Positions 46,521-55,629 of a stretch of 64,000 bases of DNA are shown piece by piece. The notes below the pieces were generated by a model. It made no database searches. It was not told the origin of the DNA and saw nothing but the letters and a program-made list of their open reading frames with translations. The number at the start of each line of letters is the position of its first letter. Position 1 is the stretch's first letter. Position numbers and translations under genes: made by a program. Source of the stretch: Caryophanales bacterium (lineage in GTDB: Bacteria > Bacillota > Bacilli > Exiguobacteriales > Exiguobacteriaceae); the NCBI GenBank assembly GCA_902362975.1, contig CABIYO010000008.1:20000-83999 (forward strand), given 5' to 3'.

Positions 46521-47864
46521 CTAAGTGTAGAGTCGTTTCACGACTCGGACTTTTCCGTTCTTTTCTTTCTTGATACTTTTCACATCTCGTAGAAGAACTT
46601 TCATTCGTGAAGTAAACAGTCTCTCGACTTCTTTTTGAAGCGCGACTTCATGTTCAGGTTCAAATCGTGTTTCATCCTTCACATACAGCATCTCGATTTC
46701 GTCTATTTTGTGTTGTAGCACTTGAATCTGAATAATGGAGTTCGGCAACACGCCGACCGCTGCCGTCAAATCCCCTTCAAACACCTTATAGCCTTCCGGC
46801 GTCTCAACATAGTTCATTTGACGACCGTCGATGGACTCGATGATCGTGTCCTGCCGTCCGCATGGACACATCGCTTCACTGATGGTCATCCGATCACCGA
46901 TGCGGTAGCGAATCAGCGGTGTTCCATGCGTCGTGAAACTGGTGACGAGCGCCTCTCCAAACACATCCGTCTCGATGATTCCCATCTCAGGGCGTAAGTG
47001 CATCTTCCCGCACTCGCACTCCGTAACGATAGGAGCCCCTTCCGAAGAAGCATATTGATCGTAAACCGGCGCTTGGAACATCTCTTCTAGTAACAGTCGT
47101 CCGGATGGTGTGAGCGTCTCCGAAGTCGGAAATAAAGCAACTGGTCGGAACGATAACGTCTTTTGATGGGTTTTCAAATATTTTGCGATTTCGATCATAT
47201 CGGAAGGTGAACCGTCGAGCGCGGCCGGTTGAAATTCGTTCAACGACTCGATGTAGTGTGGAATCGTCGTCGGATTCGAATGCACGACCGAGTAGAGCAT
47301 TTGCTTCATCGGGGCGTTGTATCGCCAGTACACTGCATTCTTTTGAGTCCGGGGACAAATCATCCGCCCTGTAAAACTAGCTCGCTTCATTCCGCGATGA
47401 AAACCATGTTGTTCTTTAAAAAAATCGAGATGCGCCATTCGCATTTGATAATCGTATTCGGTGAAACGCACCTGAATCGATTTCCCCGTCGTCCCGCCCG
47501 TCATGCCGATGATTGGAGCATGAAGGTTAGAAAAGATGGTCTCATCCGTTCGAAGCGTCTCTTTCTCCAAAGGAGGAATCCGTTTAAAGTCTTCTAAGCT
47601 CTTTAAGGGTAAGATAATCCCTTGTCTTTTGAAGAGTCGTCGATAGTACACGTTGTGTTGATTACAAAACTGTAGGAACCGGTTCAAGCGATCGAGTTGT
47701 GCATCAGGTGACGCTTCATTCGGAGCACCTCTCAGTCGCTCCAATTCCTGCTCATAATACTCACCGTATCGCTCCCGATATAACTTGATTCCATATAAAG
47801 AAACCAGCCAATTTTGGAGTCGAATCGGTGAGTGTGCATAAATCCGATCCTGTAAAATCCCCAT
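46521..47864 (-). CDS. PaaK/CapK-like adenylate-forming protein, first copy
   Basis: A 447-residue paralogue of the downstream gene: SPIRLQNWLVSLYGIKLYRE, the loop APIIGMTGGTTGKSIQVRF, QYASSEGAPIVTECECGKMH, RYRIGDRMTISEAMCPCGRQ. Its ATG overlaps the epimerase TAA by one base. Both copies keep the Gly/Thr-rich loop, so both look functional. The Cys motifs (CECG, CPCG) may bind a metal. Confidence 0.9.
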   Translation of the reverse strand: MGILQDRIYAHSPIRLQNWLVSLYGIKLYRERYGEYYEQELERLRGAPNEASPDAQLDRLNRFLQFCNQHNVYYRRLFKRQGIILPLKSLEDFKRIPPLEKETLRTDETIFSNLHAPIIGMTGGTTGKSIQVRFTEYDYQMRMAHLDFFKEQHGFHRGMKRASFTGRMICPRTQKNAVYWRYNAPMKQMLYSVVHSNPTTIPHYIESLNEFQPAALDGSPSDMIEIAKYLKTHQKTLSFRPVALFPTSETLTPSGRLLLEEMFQAPVYDQYASSEGAPIVTECECGKMHLRPEMGIIETDVFGEALVTSFTTHGTPLIRYRIGDRMTISEAMCPCGRQDTIIESIDGRQMNYVETPEGYKVFEGDLTAAVGVLPNSIIQIQVLQHKIDEIEMLYVKDETRFEPEHEVALQKEVERLFTSRMKVLLRDVKSIKKEKNGKVRVVKRLYT

Positions 47865-48892
47865 TACTCGATGCCCTCCTTCAACACTTGATGATAGGCA
47901 ATGTACCAGTCGATAAACGCGTTTACGCCATCGCGAATCGACGTCTGTGGTTGAAAATCAATCGACTCATACAAAGAGGAGGAGTCTGCAAAACTCGCAG
48001 GTACATCTCCCGCCTGGAGTGGTAACAAGCGAAGGATGGCTTTCTTTCCGACTCGCTCTTCGATGGTTCGAATAAAGTCCATCAAGGATACCGGTTGCTG
48101 ATTTCCAATGTTATAGACACGAAACGGAACATCACTCCGATCAGGTAGAGGATGTTCATAGTCAAACTCCTCATCTGCCAACGGTGCGATATCCATAAGT
48201 CGGACAATCGACTCGATGATATCGTCGATGTATGTGAAATCTCGTTCCATCTCACCGTAGTTGTAGACGTCGATTGGTTCTCCTTTTAAAATCGCCTCCG
48301 TAAATTTGTAAAGTGCCATATCGGGACGCCCCCATGGCCCATAGACGCTAAAGAACCGCAACCCCGTCGTTTTTAGACCGAACAAATGGCTATACGTATG
48401 AGCCATCAACTCATTCGCCTTCTTCGAAGCCGCATACAAGGATAGTGGATGATCGACCGGATGTTGTTCGGAAAATGGCATCGCCTGATTCGATCCGTAA
48501 ACCGAGCTCGATGAGGCATAAATCAATTGTTCTACTGGATAGAAACGACAAGCCTCCAAGATGTTCAAGAAACCAACGATGTTGGATTGAATATAGGCAC
48601 CCGGATTTTCTAAGCTGTAGCGTACACCGGCCTGAGCCGCCAAATTGACCACGATTTGAGGTTGGGCTTTTTCAAAGACACGCGTGATCGCCATCTTATT
48701 TTCTAGGGCATCACGATAGAGTTTGAAACGAGGATGCGTCAACACATGAAGTCTTGATTCTTTTAATCTCGGGTCGTAATAGTCATTGACCACATCGATC
48801 CCGATGACATGATGTCCTTCTTTTAGCAACCGCCGAGCCAGATGAAAACCGATGAACCCGGCCACTCCGGTCACGAGAACTGTTTTTTTCAT
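47864..48892 (-). CDS. NAD-dependent UDP-sugar epimerase (UDP-glucuronate 4-epimerase-like)
   Basis: A 342-residue extended short-chain dehydrogenase. VLVTGVAGFIGFHLARRLL binds NAD, YASSSSVYGSN and the YAASKK catalytic pair are intact, and LRFFSVYGPWGRPDMAL and RDFTYIDDI follow the UDP-glucuronate/UDP-GlcNAcA 4-epimerase pattern. It would supply galacturonic or related acid. Starts by a four-base overlap with the dehydratase gene. Confidence 0.92.
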   Translation of the reverse strand: MKKTVLVTGVAGFIGFHLARRLLKEGHHVIGIDVVNDYYDPRLKESRLHVLTHPRFKLYRDALENKMAITRVFEKAQPQIVVNLAAQAGVRYSLENPGAYIQSNIVGFLNILEACRFYPVEQLIYASSSSVYGSNQAMPFSEQHPVDHPLSLYAASKKANELMAHTYSHLFGLKTTGLRFFSVYGPWGRPDMALYKFTEAILKGEPIDVYNYGEMERDFTYIDDIIESIVRLMDIAPLADEEFDYEHPLPDRSDVPFRVYNIGNQQPVSLMDFIRTIEERVGKKAILRLLPLQAGDVPASFADSSSLYESIDFQPQTSIRDGVNAFIDWYIAYHQVLKEGIE

Positions 48893-50799
48893 AACGACTT
48901 CCTCCTTTGCGTTGACTCGTTGACTCGCATCCGTACTGGTTCGATTTGTGGTGCAAAAATACTTTCCATCACTTCTTCTGGCAGTTCATTATTTGCGACA
49001 AACAACAAGAAAGACGTGAGACCGTTCGATTGATCGAGTAGATATTCAATCGTTTTTAAAATCGGATCGACCGATTTAAATGGTCTTGTACATCCGACGA
49101 AAATCTTTTCATATACTTGATTCGTATGTTCGCTCGTCGCAAGCAGTTCTTCGAACAATTTTTCACCAGGACGAATGCCACTGAACTGAATCGGGATTTG
49201 TTCGAGGGTGAAGCCGCTCAAGATAATCATCCGTTTCGCGAGATCGACGATTTTGACGGGATTTCCCATATCCAGTACGAACACTTCGCCCCCGTTTGCG
49301 CGTACGCTCGCTTGAATGACGAGGCGACTCGCTTCCGGAATGGTCATAAAGTATCGGGTCATCTCTGGATGCGTCACCGTAATCGGTCCGCCCCGCTGAA
49401 TTTGTTCTTTAAAGAGCGGAACGACGGAGCCACGACTTCCTAAGACGTTGCCGAAACGAACGACCGAGAATGTCGTTTCGCTATGTCGCGCCTGCTGTTG
49501 GACGATCATTTCTGCTACTCGTTTTGTGGCACCCATCACGTTCGTTGGATTGACCGCCTTATCTGTAGAGATCATGACGAAGCGCTTCACTTCAAAGAAA
49601 TCGGCGGCTTCGACCATGTTCTTCGTTCCGTATATATTGTTTTTCACAGCCTCTCTCGGGTTGTCTTCCATCAACGGAACGTGCTTGTGAGCTGCCGCAT
49701 GATAGACGACGTCCGGTCGATACTGATCAAACACTTCCGTCACCCGTGCCCGGTCTTGGACGTCACCGATGACAGGACAAATCTCTGTATCCGACCCGAG
49801 TAAGCGAAGTTCCCGATCGATTGCATATATGCTATTCTCGCCATGTCCAAACAGGATCAGTTTGCCCGGACTAAATTTCATCAATTGACGACAAAGCTCT
49901 GAGCCAATCGACCCTCCCGCACCCGAGATGAAAATGGTCAAGCCACTCAACGTCTGAGAGATTTCCGAAACGTCGAGCTGAACTGGTTCCCGGCCGAGCA
50001 AGTCTTCAATGGCTACTTCACGAATCTCATTTAATGACACCTTTCCGGATGCGAGTTCTGCAAGCATCGGCAATGCATGGGATTCGACGCCTGTCTTTTC
50101 GATTCGTTTCAATAGTTGGACCCGATCTCCATATGGAAGAGAAGGAATGGCCAACACGACTACTTCGATATTCAATTCTTCAATTTTTCGTTCCAGTAAA
50201 TCGATTGAACCGATGACCGGTGTCCCGTGAATGTAGAGACGGTGAAGCATTGGATTATCATCCAACACCCCGACCACATGTAGCACATTCGTTCGATGTT
50301 CTTTCAGTTCTTTAATGATTTTTTGACCCGATTCCCCACCACCGATGACCAAGGTAGCTTTTCCATTCGACACCGCTGTGTGAAATTGGAAAAATGATCG
50401 TGTCCTAGCGACGAGTCGGATAAATAACATGCCGTTAAATGCGAGTAAGCTTTGAATAAAAATCGCTTGATAGGAAAAGCCATCCAATAATACGTATGAT
50501 GCGAATAAGACGAACGTGTCACTCATGACCAACACAATCGCCAGTAGTTGCAGCTCACGCATCGATCCGTATCGCCAGTCGATTCGGTATACCCGAGTCA
50601 CCCATCCTAAAATGAGAAGAACGAGCGTTTTCAATCCGAGGATCATGATCAAATCTAGCGGGTCAGACGTTACCGTCGGATCATTCGCAAAGAATAGGTC
50701 AAACGTCACAAAAATCGCGAGCCCTGCAATCGTGATATCGAGTAACATCAAGAGCGCATTTTTTCGATCAATGGGAGACCGAACAGTTGGAGCACTCAT
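48889..50799 (-). CDS. Membrane-bound UDP-GlcNAc 4,6-dehydratase-type protein (CapD/EpsC family)
   Basis: Start at ATG 50799 (MSAPTVRSPIDRKNALLM); 636 residues. Four membrane helices (about 15-125) and a first Rossmann-like region (TLVIGGGESGQKIIKEL) precede the short-chain-dehydrogenase domain with IFISGAGGSIGSELCRQL, STDKAVNPTNVMGATKR and RPGEKLFEELL. In this family Met replaces the usual Tyr at the catalytic triad. First gene of the polysaccharide operon. It makes 6-deoxy-4-keto amino sugar nucleotides from UDP-GlcNAc in relatives. Confidence 0.93.
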   Translation of the reverse strand: MSAPTVRSPIDRKNALLMLLDITIAGLAIFVTFDLFFANDPTVTSDPLDLIMILGLKTLVLLILGWVTRVYRIDWRYGSMRELQLLAIVLVMSDTFVLFASYVLLDGFSYQAIFIQSLLAFNGMLFIRLVARTRSFFQFHTAVSNGKATLVIGGGESGQKIIKELKEHRTNVLHVVGVLDDNPMLHRLYIHGTPVIGSIDLLERKIEELNIEVVVLAIPSLPYGDRVQLLKRIEKTGVESHALPMLAELASGKVSLNEIREVAIEDLLGREPVQLDVSEISQTLSGLTIFISGAGGSIGSELCRQLMKFSPGKLILFGHGENSIYAIDRELRLLGSDTEICPVIGDVQDRARVTEVFDQYRPDVVYHAAAHKHVPLMEDNPREAVKNNIYGTKNMVEAADFFEVKRFVMISTDKAVNPTNVMGATKRVAEMIVQQQARHSETTFSVVRFGNVLGSRGSVVPLFKEQIQRGGPITVTHPEMTRYFMTIPEASRLVIQASVRANGGEVFVLDMGNPVKIVDLAKRMIILSGFTLEQIPIQFSGIRPGEKLFEELLATSEHTNQVYEKIFVGCTRPFKSVDPILKTIEYLLDQSNGLTSFLLFVANNELPEEVMESIFAPQIEPVRMRVNESTQRRKSL

Positions 50800-51191
50800 C
50801 CTTTCACCACCTTCCATCCCAATCAGCTTCGAGTTGATGCTAGATAAGTACCCGTTCAAGATTCACAATCCAAAAGAAAAGAATAGCTTTTTGATACGAA
50901 TGACATTTCGTCATGAAACGGTTTAACAAATGTGTAATGAGTTTTCACTTTCTTTTGTGAATATTTTTAATTTATATGGGTATTATGGGAAGTAGAAGGT
51001 AGGACATTTGGATTATTTTACTTTAAAATTTTGTTTATGTCGCAATATCCCAAAGTAGTCAATCCATTCAGCTTCCTTCCTTTTCACTCGTCACTGGACA
51101 CATGTTCGAGCTTTCCTTTACGACCACCATTGTTTGACCACACCATGACCTTTGAAGCCACAACGTGCTTCTGAAAAGGAGAGACATCACG
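50800..51191 (+). promoter_or_regulatory. Divergent AT-rich region between the polysaccharide operon and the second repeat protein
   Basis: Nearly 400 bases without a gene. The stretch 50930-51060 is markedly AT-rich, as expected of promoters. I see the RBS of both flanking genes but no pair of -35/-10 elements good enough to name, and no terminator. It is the natural site for control of the operon. Confidence 0.4.
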
Positions 51192-51944
51192 ATGAAACGA
51201 TGGACAGAGCAACAGATCCTCTCATGCCTAAGACAAGCAGCAAACGAACTCGATGAATTTGACACAAAACAGTACACATTATGGGCCCGCAACAAAGACG
51301 TCCCTTCCCTATCGACCGTGATCTACAAATTTGGTTCTTGGCGGGAAGCCGTTCAAGCGGCGGAGATTAAGATGTTGTATCGTTATTATTCAGATGAAGA
51401 TATTTTGACGGCACTCATTGAGGCCTCGGAAGAACTCGATCTCTTCACGAGCCAGACATATCGTGCCTGGGCAAAAATTTCACAAGCTCCTTCTTTGACG
51501 CTGATCAGTAGCCGATTCGGTTCGTGGTCAAATGCGTTACGTGAAGCTAAACTTCAAACGACGACGGTACGAAACAATGAAGAACGCATCATCCAAGCGT
51601 TGATTGAAGCCTCTGAAAAGCTAGAGCGTCTCACGTCCCAACATTACGCCGTTTGGGCACAAGAAAAAGGCTATCCGACGGTAGCGACAATCGCTCGTAA
51701 ATACGGTTCATGGAGCTATGCGCTATTTGTCTTGGATATCGCCCCTCCGAAACGTAAATGGGATGAGGAAGATGTCATTGATGCCTTGCGCTTAGCCAAA
51801 ACGGAGCTACCGCATTTTAGTATCCTCCACTACCGGAAATGGGCCGAAGGTCGAAACGTCCCGAGCACATCGACGATCAATGCCTTGTTCGGAAGCTGGA
51901 CGGCCGCCTTAAAATGTATGGAAGAACAAAAAATAAAGCCGTAA
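51192..51944 (+). CDS. Four-repeat protein resembling homing-endonuclease-associated (HNH_repeat) modules, copy 2
   Basis: Start at ATG 51192, ten bases after AAAAGGAG; 250 residues. Four modules end FGSWREAVQAAEI, FGSWSNALREAKL, YGSWSYALFVLDI and FGSWTAALKCMEE. Each also holds a Y..WA core (YTLWARNKDVPS, YRAWAKISQAPS, YAVWAQEKGYPT, YRKWAEGRNVPS). The fold and length match copy 1 at 41899-42648. It is transcribed divergently from the polysaccharide operon, the usual position for a dedicated regulator, and is followed by the 88-bp repeat. DNA binding is inferred from the repeat type only. Confidence 0.8.
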   Translation: MKRWTEQQILSCLRQAANELDEFDTKQYTLWARNKDVPSLSTVIYKFGSWREAVQAAEIKMLYRYYSDEDILTALIEASEELDLFTSQTYRAWAKISQAPSLTLISSRFGSWSNALREAKLQTTTVRNNEERIIQALIEASEKLERLTSQHYAVWAQEKGYPTVATIARKYGSWSYALFVLDIAPPKRKWDEEDVIDALRLAKTELPHFSILHYRKWAEGRNVPSTSTINALFGSWTAALKCMEEQKIKP

Positions 51945-52083
51945 CTTGTACAGATAAACTCATACAAAAAGCGCCGACTCTTTCTAATCTGTAGCCCATG
52001 TAAAGGACATAACTATGCTGCTTCAAGGAGGTGATTCCTGTACTGTACGGGAGTCATCTTTTTCATGTTCCATTGATCACGAC
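51945..52083 (+). other. Intergenic segment with a near loop-less hairpin
   Basis: At about 52028-52063, GATTCCTGTAC and GTACGGGAGTC pair through G-U steps and TTTTTC follows, so this may be a terminator for the repeat-protein gene. The surrounding bases (GGAGGTGATTCC and so on) could be a leftover of a mobile element, but I cannot name one. Confidence 0.4.
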
Positions 52084-52171
52084 AAAGAAGGGGTCCAGCC
52101 ACCGAAAATCGGTGACCGGACCCCTCTTTTTATCAAAAATCTTTAAAACCGGCTAGTTATGTCCCAGCCTC
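52084..52171 (-). repeat. 88-bp repeat, copy B, inverted relative to copy A
   Basis: Read on the minus strand it begins GAGGCTGGGACATAACTAG and ends with the same GGGGTCC...GGACCCC hairpin and TTCTTT as copy A. On the plus strand its hairpin is followed by TCTTTTTATC, so it also terminates plus-strand transcripts. Confidence 0.92.
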
Positions 52172-52250
52172 GTCATCGTTAGCCAACATCGCATAATCAT
52201 CACTCTTATTTTGAACTACACCGTGATTAGAGAAGAATGAAAAAACGCTG

Positions 52251-52281
52251 TTGACACCTTCGCAAAAATATAGGCTATACT
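52251..52281 (+). promoter_or_regulatory. Orphan promoter-like sequence pointing into the antisense of the Clp gene
   Basis: A consensus TTGACA (52251-52256) and TATACT (52276-52281) are separated by 19 bases. No plus-strand gene follows; it faces the 3' end of the minus-strand Clp gene. It may be the promoter of a gene displaced by the insertion of the Clp segment. Confidence 0.45.
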
Positions 52282-52293
52282 CCCATAATTGGT

Positions 52294-55014
52294 TTAATCC
52301 TCATTCGTCTCCGTGCGTTCAAAAACAATCTGTTGTGATTGTTCGTCCCATTTAGCTAATATTTTATCCCCTTTCTCAATAGCCCCTCCTAAAAGTTCAC
52401 GAGCTAATTTCGTTTCTAGCTCACTACGGATTACACGTTTGAGTTCTCGAGCACCAAATTCAGGTTTGTACCCTTCTTCTGTAAAGTGGCGAGCTAAAGT
52501 TTGATCGAAAGAAATAGTAATACCCTGTTTCGACACACTCTTCGCGACACGTTGTAGTTGAAGTGATACAATTTCGTTTATTTGATCCTCATTTAAAGGA
52601 CTAAATACAATAATTTCATCAATCCTGTTTAAAAACTCAGGACGGAAATGACTTGACAAGACAGTCATAACTTCTTTTTTTACGTCTTCATAATCTTCTT
52701 TAGAAGAATGATCACTGTTTAATCTAGTACGAATAATATCTGACCCTAAATTTGACGTAGCTATAATTATCGTGTTGGTGAAATCTACAACTCTTCCTTT
52801 TCCATCAGTAAGTCGTCCATCATCGAAAACTTGAAGCAAGATATTGTACACGTCAGGATGAGCCTTTTCAATTTCGTCTAACAATATCACGCTGTAAGGT
52901 GAACGTCGTACTTTTTCGGTGAGCTGACCGCCTTCATCATAACCCACATATCCAGGAGGAGCACCTACAAGACGTGCTACTGCATGCCGTTCTCCATATT
53001 CTGACATATCAATTCGTAATAATGCATTTTCATCTCCATAAATAACTTCTGATAAAGCCTTTGCAAGCTCGGTCTTACCTACCCCGGTAGGTCCTAAGAA
53101 AAGAAAAGTAGCGACAGGCTTATTTTCTTCGCGTAATCCAGAACGAGACAAACGAACTGCATCTGAAACAGCTTTTACTGCCTCTTCTTGACCTACTAAG
53201 CGCTGATGTAGTTGTTCTTCCAGTCGTAAAAGTTTGTCTTTTTCTTCTGTTGTTAGTTCTTTCACTGGAATGCCAGTCAACTGCGAAACCACATGAGCAA
53301 TATGTTCAGCTTTTACTTCTGTACTCCCTGAACCTTTTTTGGCTTCCCATTCTTCTGTTAATTTCTTTAACTCACTCTCTTTTTCTTCAATAATTTTTGT
53401 AAGTTCGCTTGCTTTATCGTACTGCTTTCTATTCGCAACATAATCTCGCTCTCTTATAAGGTGCTGCAATTCAGCTTCGATTTCTTGAATTTTGGCAGGA
53501 CGTGAAGTCGCAATTAGTTTAACTCTAGCTGCCGCTTGATCAAGAAGGTCAATGGCTTTATCAGGTAAAAAACGAGAAGGAATATATCGATCTGATAACT
53601 CTACTGCAGAAATGATAGCTTCTTCGGTTATAGTCACCTTATGATACGCTTCAAAAGTATCGCGCAACCCTCTTAAAATCATAATCGTTTGCTCTGGAGT
53701 CGTTTCGTGAATAATAACCGGTTGAAATCTTCTTTCTAAAGCCGCGTCTTTTTCAATGTACTTCTGGTATTCATTCAGAGTAGTCGCGCCAATGAGATTC
53801 AACTCTCCTCTAGCAAGCATTGGTTTGAAAACGTTAGCTATATCTAGACCGCCTTCTTCCCCACCTTGTCCAGCGCCTACAATCGTATGGACCTCATCAA
53901 TAAATATAATTAAATCATCTTTATTTTCCGATATTTCCTTCAACACTTTTTGAACACGTTCTTCAAACTCTCCTCTGTATTTTGATCCAGCAACCATTGC
54001 GTTAATATCTAACTCGATTAATCGCTTATCCTTTAAACCTTCAGGTACTTCACCGTCAACAATTCGTTGTGCTAACCCTTCTACAATCGCAGTTTTCCCA
54101 ACCCCTGGATCACCAATCAGTACTGGATTATTTTTTCTACGTCGAGCTAATATCTCTATTGTGGTTTCCACTTCTTCGGCACGACCTATGACCGGATCTA
54201 GCTTCCCTTCTTTAGCCATCTTAGTAAGGTCGCGCGAAAATTTCTCCAGTTCAGGGGTGTTACTCAAATTGGATAGACCTCCTTTGTTTTCACCGTTCCC
54301 GACAACCCTACTCACTTGCTGTCTGATAGCTTGAGGCGTCAAACCATATTTGCGAAGGATGTTTGCAGCCAGCCCCTCTCCCTCTTCAGCTAAACCAATC
54401 AAAAAATGTTCGGGACCAACATAAGTGTGTCCTAAATCATTTGAAGCAATAAAAGAACGACTTAAGGCGTCTTTTACTCGCGGTGAAACGCTAATCTCAC
54501 CTTCATGCAATTTCTCTCCATGTTTCGCCTCAGCTTCAATTTGTCTTTTCAAATCATCCACTTTAATTTTGAATTGATTAAATATGCTTTGAACAACCTC
54601 ACTATCTGTCAACGCCAACAATAAGTGCTCTGTATCTATTTCGGATCTGTTAAATTCAGATGCATATTGTCCCGCTTTTTGAAGCATCTCTTCCGCGCTT
54701 TCACTCAATCGGCTAGTTAAAGCACTACCACGCTTGCGCCGTGCCACTTCGCTCGAAGTTTCATCATAAATATTATCTTTACTAACTTCTTCACCTACAT
54801 TAAAAAAAGGTAGTTTGCTCGAAAAAAAGTTATCGAGCATAGTGCCACGTATTCCAAATAACGATTCGATTGGAGAAATGTTTAATCCATTGCGTTGTAA
54901 AAATTCTTGATAATGACCTTCACATAACTCCATATTTCGTAACTGACCATTCAAGTTTGCTTGGACTCTAACTGATGCTGGCTTTCCACAAATATCACAT
55001 CTGTTCATCGACAT
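52294..55014 (-). CDS. Class I Clp/Hsp100 ATPase with N-terminal zinc finger (ClpC/ClpE-like), probably acquired
   Basis: A 906-residue AAA+ unfoldase. A CxxC...CxxH finger (Cys6, Cys9, Cys31, His34) opens the protein. Two Clp N-repeats follow (about 95-240), then AAA1 with LIGDPGVGKTAIVEGLAQ and IIFIDEVHTIVGAGQ, a UVR-like coiled middle (about 510-560), and AAA2 with FLGPTGVGKTELAKAL and VILLDEIEKAHPDV. The region is visibly more AT-rich and uses more A/T-ending codons than its neighbours. It stands alone: no ctsR, mcsA or mcsB. I find no CtsR-type direct repeat upstream. A ClpP-binding loop could not be confirmed. Flanked by a repeat and a TnpB relic, so transfer is likely. Confidence 0.9.
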   Translation of the reverse strand: MSMNRCDICGKPASVRVQANLNGQLRNMELCEGHYQEFLQRNGLNISPIESLFGIRGTMLDNFFSSKLPFFNVGEEVSKDNIYDETSSEVARRKRGSALTSRLSESAEEMLQKAGQYASEFNRSEIDTEHLLLALTDSEVVQSIFNQFKIKVDDLKRQIEAEAKHGEKLHEGEISVSPRVKDALSRSFIASNDLGHTYVGPEHFLIGLAEEGEGLAANILRKYGLTPQAIRQQVSRVVGNGENKGGLSNLSNTPELEKFSRDLTKMAKEGKLDPVIGRAEEVETTIEILARRRKNNPVLIGDPGVGKTAIVEGLAQRIVDGEVPEGLKDKRLIELDINAMVAGSKYRGEFEERVQKVLKEISENKDDLIIFIDEVHTIVGAGQGGEEGGLDIANVFKPMLARGELNLIGATTLNEYQKYIEKDAALERRFQPVIIHETTPEQTIMILRGLRDTFEAYHKVTITEEAIISAVELSDRYIPSRFLPDKAIDLLDQAAARVKLIATSRPAKIQEIEAELQHLIRERDYVANRKQYDKASELTKIIEEKESELKKLTEEWEAKKGSGSTEVKAEHIAHVVSQLTGIPVKELTTEEKDKLLRLEEQLHQRLVGQEEAVKAVSDAVRLSRSGLREENKPVATFLFLGPTGVGKTELAKALSEVIYGDENALLRIDMSEYGERHAVARLVGAPPGYVGYDEGGQLTEKVRRSPYSVILLDEIEKAHPDVYNILLQVFDDGRLTDGKGRVVDFTNTIIIATSNLGSDIIRTRLNSDHSSKEDYEDVKKEVMTVLSSHFRPEFLNRIDEIIVFSPLNEDQINEIVSLQLQRVAKSVSKQGITISFDQTLARHFTEEGYKPEFGARELKRVIRSELETKLARELLGGAIEKGDKILAKWDEQSQQIVFERTETNED

Positions 55015-55133
55015 CTTCCCTGCCCCCTTAATTAATCGAATAGTTTAGTTCATAAATATTTCCCCGAGATCACTTAATGTAAAACATGATATTTATAATG
55101 GGCGGTTTATCAAATTAAGCGCAATACTTTCTC

Positions 55134-55629
55134 GTAAATCTTCATCTCCATCCTCGTCAAAGAGGAAGATGAACCATGGATTCCAGCTAATCACAAGATT
55201 GGGATTGATCTCGGCTGGGAACACTTCGCCATCATGACAAATGATGACATGGTCTCTGAAAAGATCGCGAATCAACGCAAGGACTTCCTTCACAAACTGT
55301 CGAAACAAATCGTTGACGAGAACCAAATCATCGTCGTGGAGACATTGAAATCGAAGAACATGATGAAGAACTACAAGGTTGCCAAATCGATCGCAGATGT
55401 GAGTTGGCACGAGTTCGTCCGACAGCTAGAATACAAATGCACCTTCTACGGACGGACTCTTATCAAAGCAGATTCTTATCAAAGCAGATCAATGGTTCGC
55501 ATCGACGCAAATCTGTTCCGCTTGCGGCGAGAAAGGTCAGAAGAAGACGATGGACGTCCGTGAATGGACGTGTACGTGTGGCGTCGAGATATCAATGCGA
55601 GCATCAACCTGTTGATGTTGGCTGACTGA
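55134..55629 (+). pseudogene. Decayed TnpB (IS200/IS605-family) gene
   Basis: The frame encodes [16 protein letters not shown], then [20 protein letters not shown] and [20 protein letters not shown], the RuvC-like core of TnpB. About 60 residues are missing between [10 protein letters not shown] and IANQ. A perfect 16-bp tandem duplication (55458-55473 and 55474-55489) shifts the frame, after which the zinc-ribbon region ([16 protein letters not shown] in the right frame) and a final RDINASINLLMLAD can be seen in other frames. The 5' third is gone. Confidence 0.88.

Noticed and set aside
52028..52083. Named insertion-sequence remnant next to repeat copy B
   Set aside because: The bases look out of place but match no transposase frame or terminal repeat I can identify, so only the hairpin is reported.
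55015..55090. CtsR operator upstream of the Clp gene
   Set aside because: I looked for the heptad direct repeat (GGTCAAA-type) bound by CtsR in both strands and found nothing close.
55093..55410. Minus-strand frame of 105 codons over the TnpB relic
   Set aside because: It is antisense to recognisable TnpB coding sequence ([18 protein letters not shown]) and has no independent support.
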